64,000 bases of DNA from Aaosphaeria pasadenensis. Lineage: Eukaryota; Ascomycota; Dothideomycetes; Pleosporales. Of this stretch, positions 47,423-58,063 are shown one piece after another. Where the stretch lies: assembly GCA_022813625.1 (NCBI GenBank), contig JAKLMB010000006.1, positions 930,001 to 994,000 on the forward strand, read 5' to 3'. Position numbers and translations under genes: made by a program. Position 1 is the first letter of the stretch; every line of letters starts with the position of its first letter. Below the pieces are notes generated by a model that saw only the letters and a list, made by a program, of their open reading frames with translations, ran no database searches and was not told the origin of the DNA.

Positions 47423-47450
47423 GGTATATGGTATAAGGTATATGGTATAA
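47423..47450 (+). repeat. 14-bp tandem repeat
   Basis: GGTATATGGTATAA occurs twice in perfect tandem and is followed by a degenerate third unit to about 47467. Confidence 0.85.
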
Positions 47451-47845
47451 GGCATATGGTGGTATATATCTGTATGGGCGAGGGCATCTGCCGGGAGATA
47501 CGGCCAGCAGCACCCGGCGCCTGGGTTCATGTCAAGTCAGGTTTACGCCTCATAGTGTATGTACGTGAAGCTCACCGTCTTTCGTCTGTGTACCGCTAGT
47601 CACATAGTACGAAGTATTGTATCATAGATGGGTGTATTAATGAAATATAGAGGCAAGGTGCAGGTAGTATACTTACCTAGGTCTCTAGGTATATAGTGTC
47701 AGGTACCTAAACTAAGGATATATATTGTACAATTGTGTATGCATTTCGAATACAAGAATGAAAACTGGGGGATCGGATAGTGTTTCTCTGTAACCAGGCC
47801 TCTTTCAATTTCTCTTCTATAGAGCAGTAGTCCTATAAGTATGAG

Positions 47846-47872
47846 TATGGATATGGATATGGATATGGATAT
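47846..47872 (+). repeat. TATGGA hexanucleotide repeat
   Basis: Four and a half TATGGA units in gene-free DNA. Confidence 0.85.
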
Positions 47873-48960
47873 TGAGGTTAGTGAGTAGGTAAGTTGGTTG
47901 ACAGTGCATGACGCGAACTGAACCCTGCAGCCATAGCCGCAGTGCGCTTTGCGGCCCGCAGTCAGTGTGATACCCCTTCCCTTCGTGCCTTCCCTTCCCT
48001 TCCCTTTCCCTTTTGCACTTTCCCTAGTTGACTGTTGCTCTTTCCCTGGATTATTTTTCTTCTGACTCTCTTCTCTTCTCTTCCTCTTCTTCTTCCTCTT
48101 GGCTTCCCTTGCACTTTTCCTCTCTCCTCGCTTCCGCGTGAACTTATATCTCTTTCCTCTCCCATTCCCCTTCCCTTTCTCTTCACTTACACATCCTCGT
48201 GGTCTACTCCGTCATTATATACACAGTGATCACGGAATAATAGCTGGAGTATCGGTAGGCTACGCTACACCACGAATACGAAAACAAGCGAACACGGGGA
48301 ATTGGGTAGGTTTCCCTCGCCGCTGGTTGCCCATCATTTCCCTCTTCTCTTGTACGCTCATCCCCATACCACCACCAACCAGCATCCCACATCCTCTAAT
48401 CTTCCTCTGTTTTAACTTCCCGTACCGTTCATCTGTCCGTCTCCTACCATCTCATCATGCATATGCATATTAACGAATCCCTTCAACCGCCATAATTTCT
48501 TCCAATATCCTTGTAAGCGAGGACATGCCTTATCCCGACGTCCAACTACCACTACCACCATCATAACCACCGCAAACACATAGATTCCCTACGTCTTCCC
48601 TCCACAGACGACTGCAACTTGAACAACACCTTCCAACATATATCTCTTCCTGTTCTTATATTCTCCTCTTTTCTCCTTCTCTTCCCCGTCCTCGATCTTA
48701 CTCCATTCTATTCTATTCCATCTCACGTCTCCTCAAAACCACCCTTTTATTTTCTCTTCCTCATGAGAAGCGATTTCGTTACTATCCCATACCAACGCCA
48801 AACCCAACCAAACACACAACAACCCCCCGGCCTGCCAATAAATCTTTCGAAAATCTGCACCCTCCAAAATCCAACAGCGCACTTTATCATCCACTCTACC
48901 CAAATGTATACGCATGCCTAATTAATCTTGGCTCCATCATCCAACCACGGCGACGGCAAG

Positions 48961-51900
48961 ATGCTGTCCCTTCTGGATCTAATCTCCCAAAATCAACCAC
49001 ATTTCCAGACACACCAGGCGCTACTTGTCATTGGTCTACAGAACGACTTCATCCAACCAGATGGTAGACTCCCCGTCGACACCCGCAATGGATTCCTCGA
49101 GCGCATCGATTCCATCGTCCCTAAATTCCGCCAACTATCCGCCAATATCATTTGGGTCAAGACCCTGTACGAAACTGACCGTTTGGCCAACGACCCCACC
49201 ACGGGCGAGGGCGACGCCATTGTGGTCGGGGGTCTAGTGGACGGCGCTGAGAGCAGCACGGACGACGACGACGATCTCCCCAAGGACCTTATCCCGCCCA
49301 CCCAGTCAAGATCGTCGCGGCGCAAGCAGCGAGCCCTCGATCTGCTCAAACGAGTCTCCGCACGCAAGCCACCCGTACCCCGTAAAGGTGGTGATCCAAA
49401 TCCTACGTCGGACGAAGACGAGGAGCTTTTCCTCTTACGAGCATCCAAAAACGGTCCCGCCTGCCTGCCCAACACGCCCGGGGCCGAATTCATCGACTCC
49501 CTCAAGCCCAGGATCGAACAGTCAGATACCATCCTGCCGACCACTAACTATTCCGCATTCCTGGGAACGTCCCTCCTCCTGATCCTCCGGGCGAAACTAG
49601 TCACAGAGCTCTTCATCTGTGGTTGTATTACCAATGTCTCGGTACTCGCTACCGTGGTTGATGCTGCCCGCCATGGCATCAAAATCAATGTTATAGAAGA
49701 CTGTCTAGGGTTTCGCAAACGCACACGCCATGACGAGGCTCTCAAGAGGATGGTCGAGTTCTTCGATGCAAACATGGTCACAAGTAAGGAGATTCTGGAT
49801 CGGGACGTCGTCAACAGAGAACCGCCGCAGCCGCAGAAACAGAGCACAAGATCGATTATCATAGAAGCCGACGACGACGATTCCAACGACAAAGATGACG
49901 ACGACGAAAAACTCGAAAATCTGATAAGCAATCTACAGATAAACGACAAGCGTTCAGCACGGAGTAGTCTCTCCAGACAACCCTCGGATAGAGCCTCACA
50001 ATTGACAACGATCAGCCGACACCGTACGCTGTCAGATCTATCTGTGGCGGAGAGTCGCGCAACTACGGATACTAAATTGAGCGACGAGCAGTTCGCAGAG
50101 AAGCTCAGTCAGGGCGCAAAACTGCCCAAGGACTCATATCAAACCGCACCGGCCGCTAAGCAGAACTTGGTCAAGTCGAAAATTCGCATGAGGTCTCGCA
50201 CAGACAAAAGCAAGAAAGAAAAGACTGAAGACAAGGCAGCGAAGGCTGCTGACACCGCTCCCAAAGCTGAGGGAAGCTCTCGTACCAAAACCGGGGAGGC
50301 GGCGGCCACTAATGCGCCACCAGTCAAGTCTTCCAAAGAAGCTGGACCACCTGTGAATGACAAATCTTCGAGACCGACCACTATCACCAAAGCTGAAAGT
50401 AGCGATAGACTTCGCGAATCACCATCTTTAAATCGCGACAAGTCTCTTAAGTCGTCTGCTTCGCACCCTGTCCTCTCCGGTGCAGGTGCAGACGCCAACG
50501 ATTCAAGGCAGCCTTCGGCTCGTAGTGCTGTACGTCTCGCACTACAGCGATCGTTGAAGTCTGACTCAACAAAGACGCTGCCTGCTGATGCCCCTCAATC
50601 TCCCTCTAGAGCAGCACCTGAACCTCCAACAACATCTTCTTCGACATCTAAGAAACCTCCAATGGGGAAGAAACTCAAGTCTCTCGCGAACTTTCCGGTG
50701 CTGCGTCCTGGAGATCGCATCGCCGAGGGCGATTCCAGGATAATATACAACTTCTTCCCACCTACTCTTAAGCACCCCACAGAGCCTTCGAAGCCACTCA
50801 AGGATGTTATCTTCCATCAATTATACAATGAAGTACGGTGGCAGAAGATGCTTCACCAGACGGGCGAAGTCCCACGGCTTGTCTGCTGTCAGGGTGAATT
50901 CGGCGCCGATGGCTCTATGCCAGTTTACCGACATCCTACAGACCAGACATTGCCATTATTGTACTTCTCTCCAAAGGTGCAGGTGATCAGAAAGCAGGCT
51001 GAGAAGCTCGTTGGTCACCCTCTTAATCACGTTTTGATCCAACTGTACCGCTCTGGGAACGATTACATTTCTGAACATTCAGATAAGACACTTGATATAG
51101 TGCGAGGGTCTAGCATTGTCAATGTCAGTTTCGGGGCCCAGAGGACGATGCGATTGCGCACAAAGAAGGTGGCAAAGCCTGCAACTACCAATGGCGAGGA
51201 GGAGGAAGCACACGAGCGAGAAACCCAACGAGTCGCGATGCCCCATAACTCCATGTTCGTATTGGGCTTGGATACAAACAAGAAATGGTTACATGGGATC
51301 ATGGCGGACAAACGCATAGAAGCTGAGCGCAGTGAGGACGAAACAGCGTACTCGGGAATTCGTATCTCTCTCACATTCCGCCATATCGGAACGTTCTTGG
51401 ACGCAGAGAACAGCACTATCTGGGGCCAAGGAGCAACATCGAAAAGTCAGAGTGGTGCGCAAGACGTGATCAACGACGACGAAGAAGAAAACGAGAAGGT
51501 AGTTCGTGCATTCGGCAAGGAAAATCATCAATCGGATTTCGATTGGGACGAGCATTACGGCGACGGCTTCGATGTCCTTCATTTCAGGGATGCGCCGGAG
51601 GACTCCCCGATTCTGTTCGCTTCCAACAACATCACCGAGACGAGAATGGTACAGATCTTCCTCGCCGAAAACAAGCTAAAGCACACATTGATTGAGGCGC
51701 CGGCCCTTGACAAAGCCTACGAACTCGATCGCCAGGTCTGCTACCGTGACAACGACATCAGCCACACCGAGACCCCCATCTCCGTGCCTATCCTCATCTA
51801 CCTCGACCGATACTACCCCTTAGACCGCGATGATCGAGGCCGCGCCACCAATTCCAAATCTTATGAGATCATGGTAATGGTCATGGGGCTGCTGAAGTTC

Positions 51901-52197
51901 TGGATGAACCGCCACGTTCCTACATACCAGAGCGATGTTGTCAACATGATCGAGCAGCTTGAGGAGAAGCTCGCGATGGGCCCTGGACCCTTCATTGCGG
52001 GTCGTCGCTTTTCGGTCGGCGATTGTACGACTTGGCCTATATTGGATGAGATCATCACCAAGTGGGACGACTGGGATGAGGAGAAGTTCCCTCATCTCAC
52101 CGAGTATTACAGGATGCTGTGGAAGAAAAAGAAGAGCGTGCAGAAGTTACGAGAGAAGCTCCCGGAGCTGAAGATTGTGAAGAAGAGCAAGGACTAA
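48961..52197 (+). CDS. isochorismatase-AlkB-GST three-domain fusion
   Basis: A single exon encodes 1078 residues in three domains. First, an isochorismatase/cysteine-hydrolase domain (about 15-275) has its triad visible: Asp29 (GLQNDF), Lys67 (WVKT) and Cys222 (CGCITNV), interrupted near 90-170 by an acidic/basic insert. Then a long disordered, Lys/Ser-rich linker runs to about 575. Next, an AlkB-type Fe(II)/2-oxoglutarate dioxygenase (about 580-815) carries His706-x-Asp708 (EHSDK), distal His778 (WLHGI) and the oxoglutarate-binding RISLTFR (Arg801, Arg807). Finally, a GST-like thioredoxin/helical unit lies at about 881-1070 (FIAGRRFSVGDCT). AlkB enzymes reverse alkylation on nucleic acids; the other domains suggest linked small-molecule metabolism. 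The ATG at 48961 is the first after an in-frame stop. Confidence 0.88.
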   Translation: MLSLLDLISQNQPHFQTHQALLVIGLQNDFIQPDGRLPVDTRNGFLERIDSIVPKFRQLSANIIWVKTLYETDRLANDPTTGEGDAIVVGGLVDGAESSTDDDDDLPKDLIPPTQSRSSRRKQRALDLLKRVSARKPPVPRKGGDPNPTSDEDEELFLLRASKNGPACLPNTPGAEFIDSLKPRIEQSDTILPTTNYSAFLGTSLLLILRAKLVTELFICGCITNVSVLATVVDAARHGIKINVIEDCLGFRKRTRHDEALKRMVEFFDANMVTSKEILDRDVVNREPPQPQKQSTRSIIIEADDDDSNDKDDDDEKLENLISNLQINDKRSARSSLSRQPSDRASQLTTISRHRTLSDLSVAESRATTDTKLSDEQFAEKLSQGAKLPKDSYQTAPAAKQNLVKSKIRMRSRTDKSKKEKTEDKAAKAADTAPKAEGSSRTKTGEAAATNAPPVKSSKEAGPPVNDKSSRPTTITKAESSDRLRESPSLNRDKSLKSSASHPVLSGAGADANDSRQPSARSAVRLALQRSLKSDSTKTLPADAPQSPSRAAPEPPTTSSSTSKKPPMGKKLKSLANFPVLRPGDRIAEGDSRIIYNFFPPTLKHPTEPSKPLKDVIFHQLYNEVRWQKMLHQTGEVPRLVCCQGEFGADGSMPVYRHPTDQTLPLLYFSPKVQVIRKQAEKLVGHPLNHVLIQLYRSGNDYISEHSDKTLDIVRGSSIVNVSFGAQRTMRLRTKKVAKPATTNGEEEEAHERETQRVAMPHNSMFVLGLDTNKKWLHGIMADKRIEAERSEDETAYSGIRISLTFRHIGTFLDAENSTIWGQGATSKSQSGAQDVINDDEEENEKVVRAFGKENHQSDFDWDEHYGDGFDVLHFRDAPEDSPILFASNNITETRMVQIFLAENKLKHTLIEAPALDKAYELDRQVCYRDNDISHTETPISVPILIYLDRYYPLDRDDRGRATNSKSYEIMVMVMGLLKFWMNRHVPTYQSDVVNMIEQLEEKLAMGPGPFIAGRRFSVGDCTTWPILDEIITKWDDWDEEKFPHLTEYYRMLWKKKKSVQKLREKLPELKIVKKSKD

Positions 52198-52756
52198 GTT
52201 TCCAGCGTTATGTCGTGACTTTCCGCTTCCAGGCAGCATTTCATCCACCCCTCCTCCCCTTCTTTTGCGTTACTTGGCCGGAAAGGGGTTTCCATCTCAT
52301 TTTATTTCGGAGATACCAGAGTGTCGTTTTATGTTGAAAGGTGTTTGGTGGTTTTCATTTCATTTCATTCGCTTACGACCTTCGCATTGACCGGTTTTTA
52401 TGAACATGTTCGCTCTCCATTGAAACGGGTTTAGCAGCGAAGAACGACCATAAGAGACATATATTGGGTATAACTGGCATCGAGCGATTCATGTGCTTTT
52501 TTCTTACTTTTTCTCATACTATAAGATACAAAGTATTTTGGTATGATGCATAGGCTTCACTGTCATGGTCTGGACATGGAAGTCGGCGTATCTTATTTGG
52601 ATATTTGGCGAACAGCCTTACTACATCTACAACCCCACCGGGACGTCACAGACGTCTTAGTACAAGATGAATGCAAACCTCTTCATCGTATCCTCATTCA
52701 CCAAACACTATCTTACTCTAGAGATATCAGATCATAAATACGGTAGATGCTATATT
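52198..52756. other. convergent intergenic spacer
   Basis: The 3' flanks of the fusion gene and of the dienoyl-CoA isomerase-like gene. No gene seen. Confidence 0.5.
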
Positions 52757-53977
52757 TCACAACTTCGCGAACTTAGGTTTCGTCTTCTGCAGCCCACTCA
52801 ACATGGCATCCTTGACATCCTGCGTCTGGATCATCGAGCTGTTCCAGATGGCCGTATACTGCAAGCCATCACTGACAGTCCTATCCCTCGAATAGTTCAA
52901 AATCTCCTTGGTGCCCATTGTCGCAACAGGACTCTTCGTAGCAATCAACTTCGCGATATCCAGACCCCTCGCCACCGCCTCCTCCTTATCCTTATACACG
53001 CCCGACACAAGCCCAACCTGCTGCGCCTCCTCCGCACCGAAGATCCTCGCCGTCAAGCACACCTCCTTAACCCACGACGCATTGCCCACCGCATGCGGCA
53101 ACCTCGACAACGTCCCGATATCCGCCGCAATCCCAATATCCACCTCCTTAATCGAGATCCTCGCGTCCCTCGTACTGAGCCTAATGTCGCACGCAAGGCT
53201 CATATCCAGCGCAAGCCCAAACGCCACGCCGTGCAGCACCGCAATCACAGGCTTCTCGCACTTCTCCACGTCCGTGATGCAGTCCTGGAACTCGAGCACG
53301 TGCCGCCGGATTCCGACAGCGGACCGCGCGACGTCCCGAGGCGTGCCTGCGGCGGCGGGGCCCAGCGTGCTGCCTTCGGATGCGGCTTGCACGTCGAGGC
53401 CGGCGGTGAAGGCGCGGGGGCCTGCGCCCGTGAGGACGACGGCGCGGACGTTGGGGTCGTGCGAGAGGCGGCGGAAGATTTTGGAGAGGTTCAGCCACAT
53501 GCTGGGGGATTTGTTAGTTGGGGTTTGGGTCTTGCGTTGGAGAGGTTTGGTATATCATCATGGATGGGGGAAATAAAGTGCTTGGATATATAGAGATGGA
53601 GAAATGAGTGATGGAAGAAGCGATGAAGCAGAGAACGAAGACGGTGTCGTTGCTATGCTACAAAATAGAAAAATAACAAGTGTTCAACATCTCAAAGTCT
53701 TCAATTGTGGCCGTGGATGTCAATCGTAGAATTGAGAGATATACCAACTTCCCGCGACCAGCATCAGCTACGTCCGGTCCTCATGAGGAAGAGCCGACGC
53801 AACCCAGGAAGTTAAGATGTCCATAGCGTACAGCAGAATCGAAATAGGAATATATAAAATTAGAACTTACATCTCCTTGAAAGCATTCAGCTTCTCCGGC
53901 CGATTGATCTCGACATGCGCGACGTACTCCGCCGGGAACGTGACGTTGAAGAACTCATACTTGTACTCCTCTGCCAT
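52757..53977 (-). CDS. peroxisomal delta3,5-delta2,4-dienoyl-CoA isomerase-like protein
   Basis: Two exons (53977-53871, 53501-52757) encode 283 residues of the enoyl-CoA hydratase/isomerase (crotonase) superfamily. Exon 1 supplies the first strands (VAHVEINRPEKLNAF). Exon 2 has the oxyanion-hole segments AFTAGLD and HGVAFGLALDM. The diagnostic stretch KEVDIGIAADIGTLSRLP closely follows the ECH1/Dci1-type dienoyl-CoA isomerases, including their acidic residues. The C-terminus is AKL, a peroxisomal PTS1 signal of the SKL type. The enzyme would act in beta-oxidation of unsaturated fatty acids with odd-numbered double bonds. The intron (369 nt) is long for this region; the frame across it (KEIMWLN) is continuous, but a small unseen exon cannot be excluded. 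Confidence 0.88.
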
Positions 53978-54971
53978 GGTTACGTTACGATTCGTTGCTC
54001 GAGCTTTTGTTTGCTATCTCTTTTCCTTTCTGAGTTCTTTCGTCTCTTTCTGTTTTTATTTTCCAAATCCTTTGGTAGATATGTTTCGGGCTATGCCTTT
54101 GAAATGATATGCTCGTATGTGTGAAGGAGAGAAATTATAGAACTTTCGGGGAGAGGAAGGAGGAGAGCTTTCTGACAATCGATGCGCGACGTCGTTCGGG
54201 TCTGGCTGGGGGGAGGGGGATTTGCCTCGGTAGCTTTCGGATCGGGTTTAGTGTGGTGGTGAGCTTCGAGGCGGGAAGGCTAAGGTTACCAAGCATGTGT
54301 TCGGACATGACATTGAAGTCATGATTCTCGACTTCTGACCATTAGATTTTGTTGATGCTGTTATTTTTTAGGGGTTCATTGAGAGGGGCTGAGTTGGTGG
54401 TGAGCTTTTGGAAGGGTTAAGAAGGACTTGTGTGTGAGGTTGTATTTATTTGATTGTAGCACAGCAGTTGATACTTTTATGTCTCTAGTAAGTTTCTAGA
54501 ATAGTAATCACAATATTGAAGATAAGGTGATATATACCAAAGCGCCGGGAGTCTTTACTCAAAGTTAAGAAATGCTTGCAATCGAACGGACAACTATTCA
54601 TTTGACTCAAACAACGTTGATCTACTCAAGTACATATCGTCACCGGACTAAACGATAGCTATATTTGCTTCGGCCGTCACTTCCCCGGATTACCGCTGCA
54701 TTATGTGGATGATTGGTGGAAGCGACACATTAATCCAGGAATACCAATTAGTAGCTTCAACGTTGTCGAATACTTACCCTGACCTCATTTGTAGTTCACC
54801 CCGGTTGCGTGGATAAATCCGGGGTATGCCATATTGCTCCATCTATAAGGTTGAAGCGGAGGAAGTAGAACGGAACTAGGGCAACATTATAACCCCGAGT
54901 ATATAAGAATGGTATTCTGAATTGCTGTTTTTCGAATATTTGCATACCGATTTCAGAAGTAGACTATTACA
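53978..54971. promoter_or_regulatory. divergent intergenic region
   Basis: About 1 kb lies between the isomerase start (minus) and the GH43 start (plus). No gene recognised. It contains the TATA element at 54900-54907. Confidence 0.5.
54900..54907 (+). promoter_or_regulatory. TATA box of the GH43 gene
   Basis: TATATAAG stands about 70 bp upstream of the ATG at 54972. The spacing would place transcription start 30-40 bp before the ATG. TATA boxes often mark inducible genes in fungi, which fits a secreted hydrolase. Confidence 0.6.
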
Positions 54972-56465
54972 ATGCTGGTAACACAGACTTTACTTGCGCT
55001 CAGCGGAGGGATCGCTACAGTCCACGCTGCAAATTCATGGATTGTTCCCGGAGCAGCATGGATGTCGACGTCTAACACCAAGATTGACGCTCATGGCGGA
55101 ATGGTTATCAAGGAAGGGGATACTTTCTACTGGATTGGACAGGCTGCAAGTCACGGTGTGTTGTTCTTGAGTACAATCATCATCAGAGAGGTTAACGAAT
55201 GACATAGAGGTTCAACCTTACTTGTATACGTCGAAGAATCTCCTAGATTGGGAGCCGTCGAACAACCCAAAGAATACCGTGAAATGGATGTGGCGTCCCA
55301 AGCTCGCGAAGCCTAACGGGTCATGGTGGGTAAGTTCATCAAACCACCGAGACCGTTATATCAGCGGAACATGACTGAGACAATATAGATGTACGGACAA
55401 ATTGACCGGAACGTGCAAGCGCTGAAGTCGACCTCTATCGCTGGCAATTACGCACTCTCCGGTTCCAAAGTCACACTGCCGCCGAACAGCTACACCTACT
55501 CCGACACTGGCATGTTTTACGACGAAGCCGATCAGACCTGGTACCTCCTCACCTCTGCCGACCACAACAACGTCCAGATCAACAAGATCAACAGCGACGG
55601 CACCATCGGTTCCCGCGTGAACCTGCTCGCCAAGGGTGCATACGAAGCTCCCGGGATACTCAAGGTCAACGGCATATACTACCTGATCGTCTCCGGCAAG
55701 ACTGGCTGGCGTAGCAATCCCAACTCCATGTTCTGGACCGACAAGCTCAACGGCGGAAGCTGGAACGGGCCGTACGGGATTGCACCGGAAGACAAGAAGA
55801 CTTACAACTCGCAGAACACATTCCAGTTGTCCGTCAAGGGCAGCCAGAAGACGACGTATATCTACATGGGCGACAGCTGGGATTCGAAAGGCGGCCCGGA
55901 CTCGAACTACGTCTGGCTCCCCATGAATGTGGATACGAATGGCAAGCGTATCACTCTCGAGTATCACGCTCAGTGGAAGATCGACGTCAACACTGGCGTT
56001 GTGTCGTTCCCGAACAAGAAGAGACGATACGAAGCTGAGCATGCCGAGATCGTGGGCCGTGCCGCTGTCACGTCTTGCGAGCATTGCCTTTCGAAACGGG
56101 GAGTCTATAAAAGTATGCACTCTTCTCTTCATACGTCCATTGACCGAGCTAACGTGTGCGTATCAGTTACGCCTGATTCCCAGGTCGTCTTCCATAATGT
56201 TACTGGTCTCGGCGGCCGCCAATGGGTGCAGTTCCACTACCGAGTTAAAGATCTGGAGGCTGGGGAGGCTTATGTGAATGTTAATGGTGGACCTGCTGTC
56301 AATATTTCGTCGTTGAATCACCGTGCTGGGCATCATGATGTTGTGCCTGTCGCTCTGGACCTCGGAAAAGGCGCGGTGAATAAGATCACTTTTGGCGTCA
56401 GTGGACGCAACCATGCGGAAGACTTGGGTGTCATCATTGATGGCATAGAAGTCGTGGAGGATTAG
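54972..56465 (+). CDS. secreted GH43-CBM35 glycosidase, galactan 1,3-beta-galactosidase-like
   Basis: Four exons (54972-55155, 55208-55329, 55389-56112, 56167-56465) encode 442 residues. A signal peptide (about 1-19, ending VHA) is followed by a GH43-type five-bladed propeller with KIDAHGGMVIKEGDTFYWIG at the start. The transition-state-stabilising Asp is in YSDTGMF and the general acid Glu in AYEAPGIL. The N-terminal AHGG with Gln rather than Glu after WIG resembles GH43 subfamily 24 exo-beta-1,3-galactanases. The C-terminal 130 residues (from RRYEAEHAEI) form a CBM35-like beta-sandwich with WVQFHYRV and a final DGIEVVED. The protein probably degrades arabinogalactan side chains outside the cell. 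The junction of exons 1 and 2 (SH-EVQPYLYTSK) is the least certain. Confidence 0.85.
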
Positions 56466-56729
56466 TGAAGTAGTTGGATAAGGAGGAGAATGTGAATATC
56501 TTCTGAACGACCTTGGCAATGCTCTTAGAAGACATGCCCTGGAAGGTGATCCAGGCGTTCATTACTTTTACTTTTTACACACATGGCTATGTTGTTACGC
56601 TTCGAGCGATTTGTCCAATTCATCTCGTCATTTCCGTAATGCATGGGATATATGATATTTACCGACCGGTGGGTTTTCGTATACAATGAATAATGTACAT
56701 GGTGTTTTATACAGTCGATCCTCCGCACA

Positions 56730-57680
56730 TCATCTTCTTCGCTTCGCTGGAGCGGGTGTCCAGGACTCTGGCTGCCATTCGTCGCCAGGATTACTGGGCG
56801 CGGCAGATTTGAACGGAGACTCCTTTGGCTCTTTCTTTGCCTTGAACTTCTTGGGCGCTGTTGTTGTAGGACCCCCTTCGGTTCCTTCAATGTCCCGCAC
56901 TGGCTCAGGCGATCGTGCCGTTGAGACGCGGTCACCCATCTCTTGTTCTACATTAACCCGGTCCGAAGCCATTTCTGGTTCTTTTGGTTCCAGCAGATGC
57001 GGCTGTTGTTCTTGATCTGGCTTGTCCAATGCGGATTCCTTCGCAGCCCATCGAGCGTCTGCTTGTGCGGCAAGCAATTTGATGCGTTCCTGTCTTGCTA
57101 TATCGGCTCGTTGTTCGGCGAGGGAGGGTGGGTCGTATCGCGTGTGTCGAAGCCATTGCATCCATCCAGCTGTAGCCGTATGTTAATACTGGTTATCATC
57201 CGTGGTGGACGTGGAGGGACTAACGATCGACGTTCACATCTCCGTAATGTGTCCAGCGACTGTACTTGACAATTCGACGTTTCCGATTCGAGTGCAAGGC
57301 ATCTTTGAACTCCCAGAAAGTGTTTCCCTGAAGGTCAAAGCCTGGGAGACGTTAGAATCATAGGGCGGATAGAAACGATACAATGATTTCTCCGAGTGCA
57401 GGGTTGGACCACGCAGTCGCAGATGAAGGCAATCTTAATAAACAAGCGCATAGAGGGATATCGTTCTATAGATTTTAGAAATGCATTGAGCCGTCTATGG
57501 CCAATTCCTTGTAAATTCCATGGTCATGCACAGCGCTGTGCAAATTTGGAGCACATACACAGTTGATACCTATACGTAGAAATAGGCAGACATACCAACA
57601 AGCCATTTCTGCCTCCAAGGCAGGTGCATCATCTTCCATTGATACCATAGCCTTCGCACGGGGCCAACAGAGTTCGCCAT
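56730..57680 (-). CDS. complex I assembly factor NDUFAF2/mimitin-like
   Basis: Three exons (57680-57596, 57341-57225, 57169-56730) encode 213 residues of the NDUFA12/B17.2 family, in its NDUFAF2 branch (13.4L in Neurospora, as I recall). Exon 1 gives RRLWYQWKMMHLPWRQKWLVG. Exon 2 gives DLQGNTFWEFKDA, RIVKYSRWTHYGDV. Exon 3 starts with WMQWLRHTRYDPPSL, the signature end of the domain. These proteins act in mitochondrial NADH dehydrogenase assembly. The remaining 110 residues are a low-complexity Pro/Lys/Glu tail. Intron 1 (254 nt) is longer than most here. The gene is divergent from the calponin gene, with 383 bp between starts. Confidence 0.87.
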
Positions 57681-58063
57681 GGTCGTCTGCGATGTGATGG
57701 TTATGGAAATTTTAGGGCAGCCTTGGAGGCGATCTTGAGGACGCGTTCTCCGTTCCCGAGTGACGACACCGAGTGGCTGGGGTGGCCACCCATCTCTTCC
57801 CGCCCTCCCCCACCACCCACCGCCCACCACTTACTTCGCAAGTCATCGTTCGCATCGTTGGCATGCTGGCACATAACAACGTACACAAACAAACCCAATC
57901 CCTCGATCGCACGTCGCCGGCCTCTCCCCTATCGAAACCGTAGCCTCGTCCGCATTTCCTCTTGCATTCTATCTATTTAACCCTATTACTCCGACACCAC
58001 CAACTGCAACTTGCCCGATTATAACCCTATTACTTGATTTGCGCCCAACCCAGGCCAGGCACC
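57681..58063. promoter_or_regulatory. bidirectional promoter, NDUFAF2-like and calponin genes
   Basis: 383 bp between divergent starts, with a C/T-rich tract on the plus strand from about 57790 that leads into the calponin ATG. Confidence 0.5.

Larger units (their letters stand above)
46226..48960. other. intergenic region with repeats and a long pyrimidine leader
   Basis: No gene recognised over 2.7 kb. A plus frame at 46494-47006 and a minus frame at 46407-46850 overlap antiparallel and have no family features. Four TACGGAG-type words lie at 46744-47251, two of them forming an inverted repeat. Tandem repeats occur at 47423-47450 and 47846-47872. From about 47970 to 48960 the plus strand is strongly C/T-rich, the probable leader of the fusion gene. 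Confidence 0.45.

Noticed and set aside
55356..56132. A 258-codon minus-strand frame
   Set aside because: It is an antisense shadow of the GH43 exon, whose plus-strand reading has the catalytic motifs.
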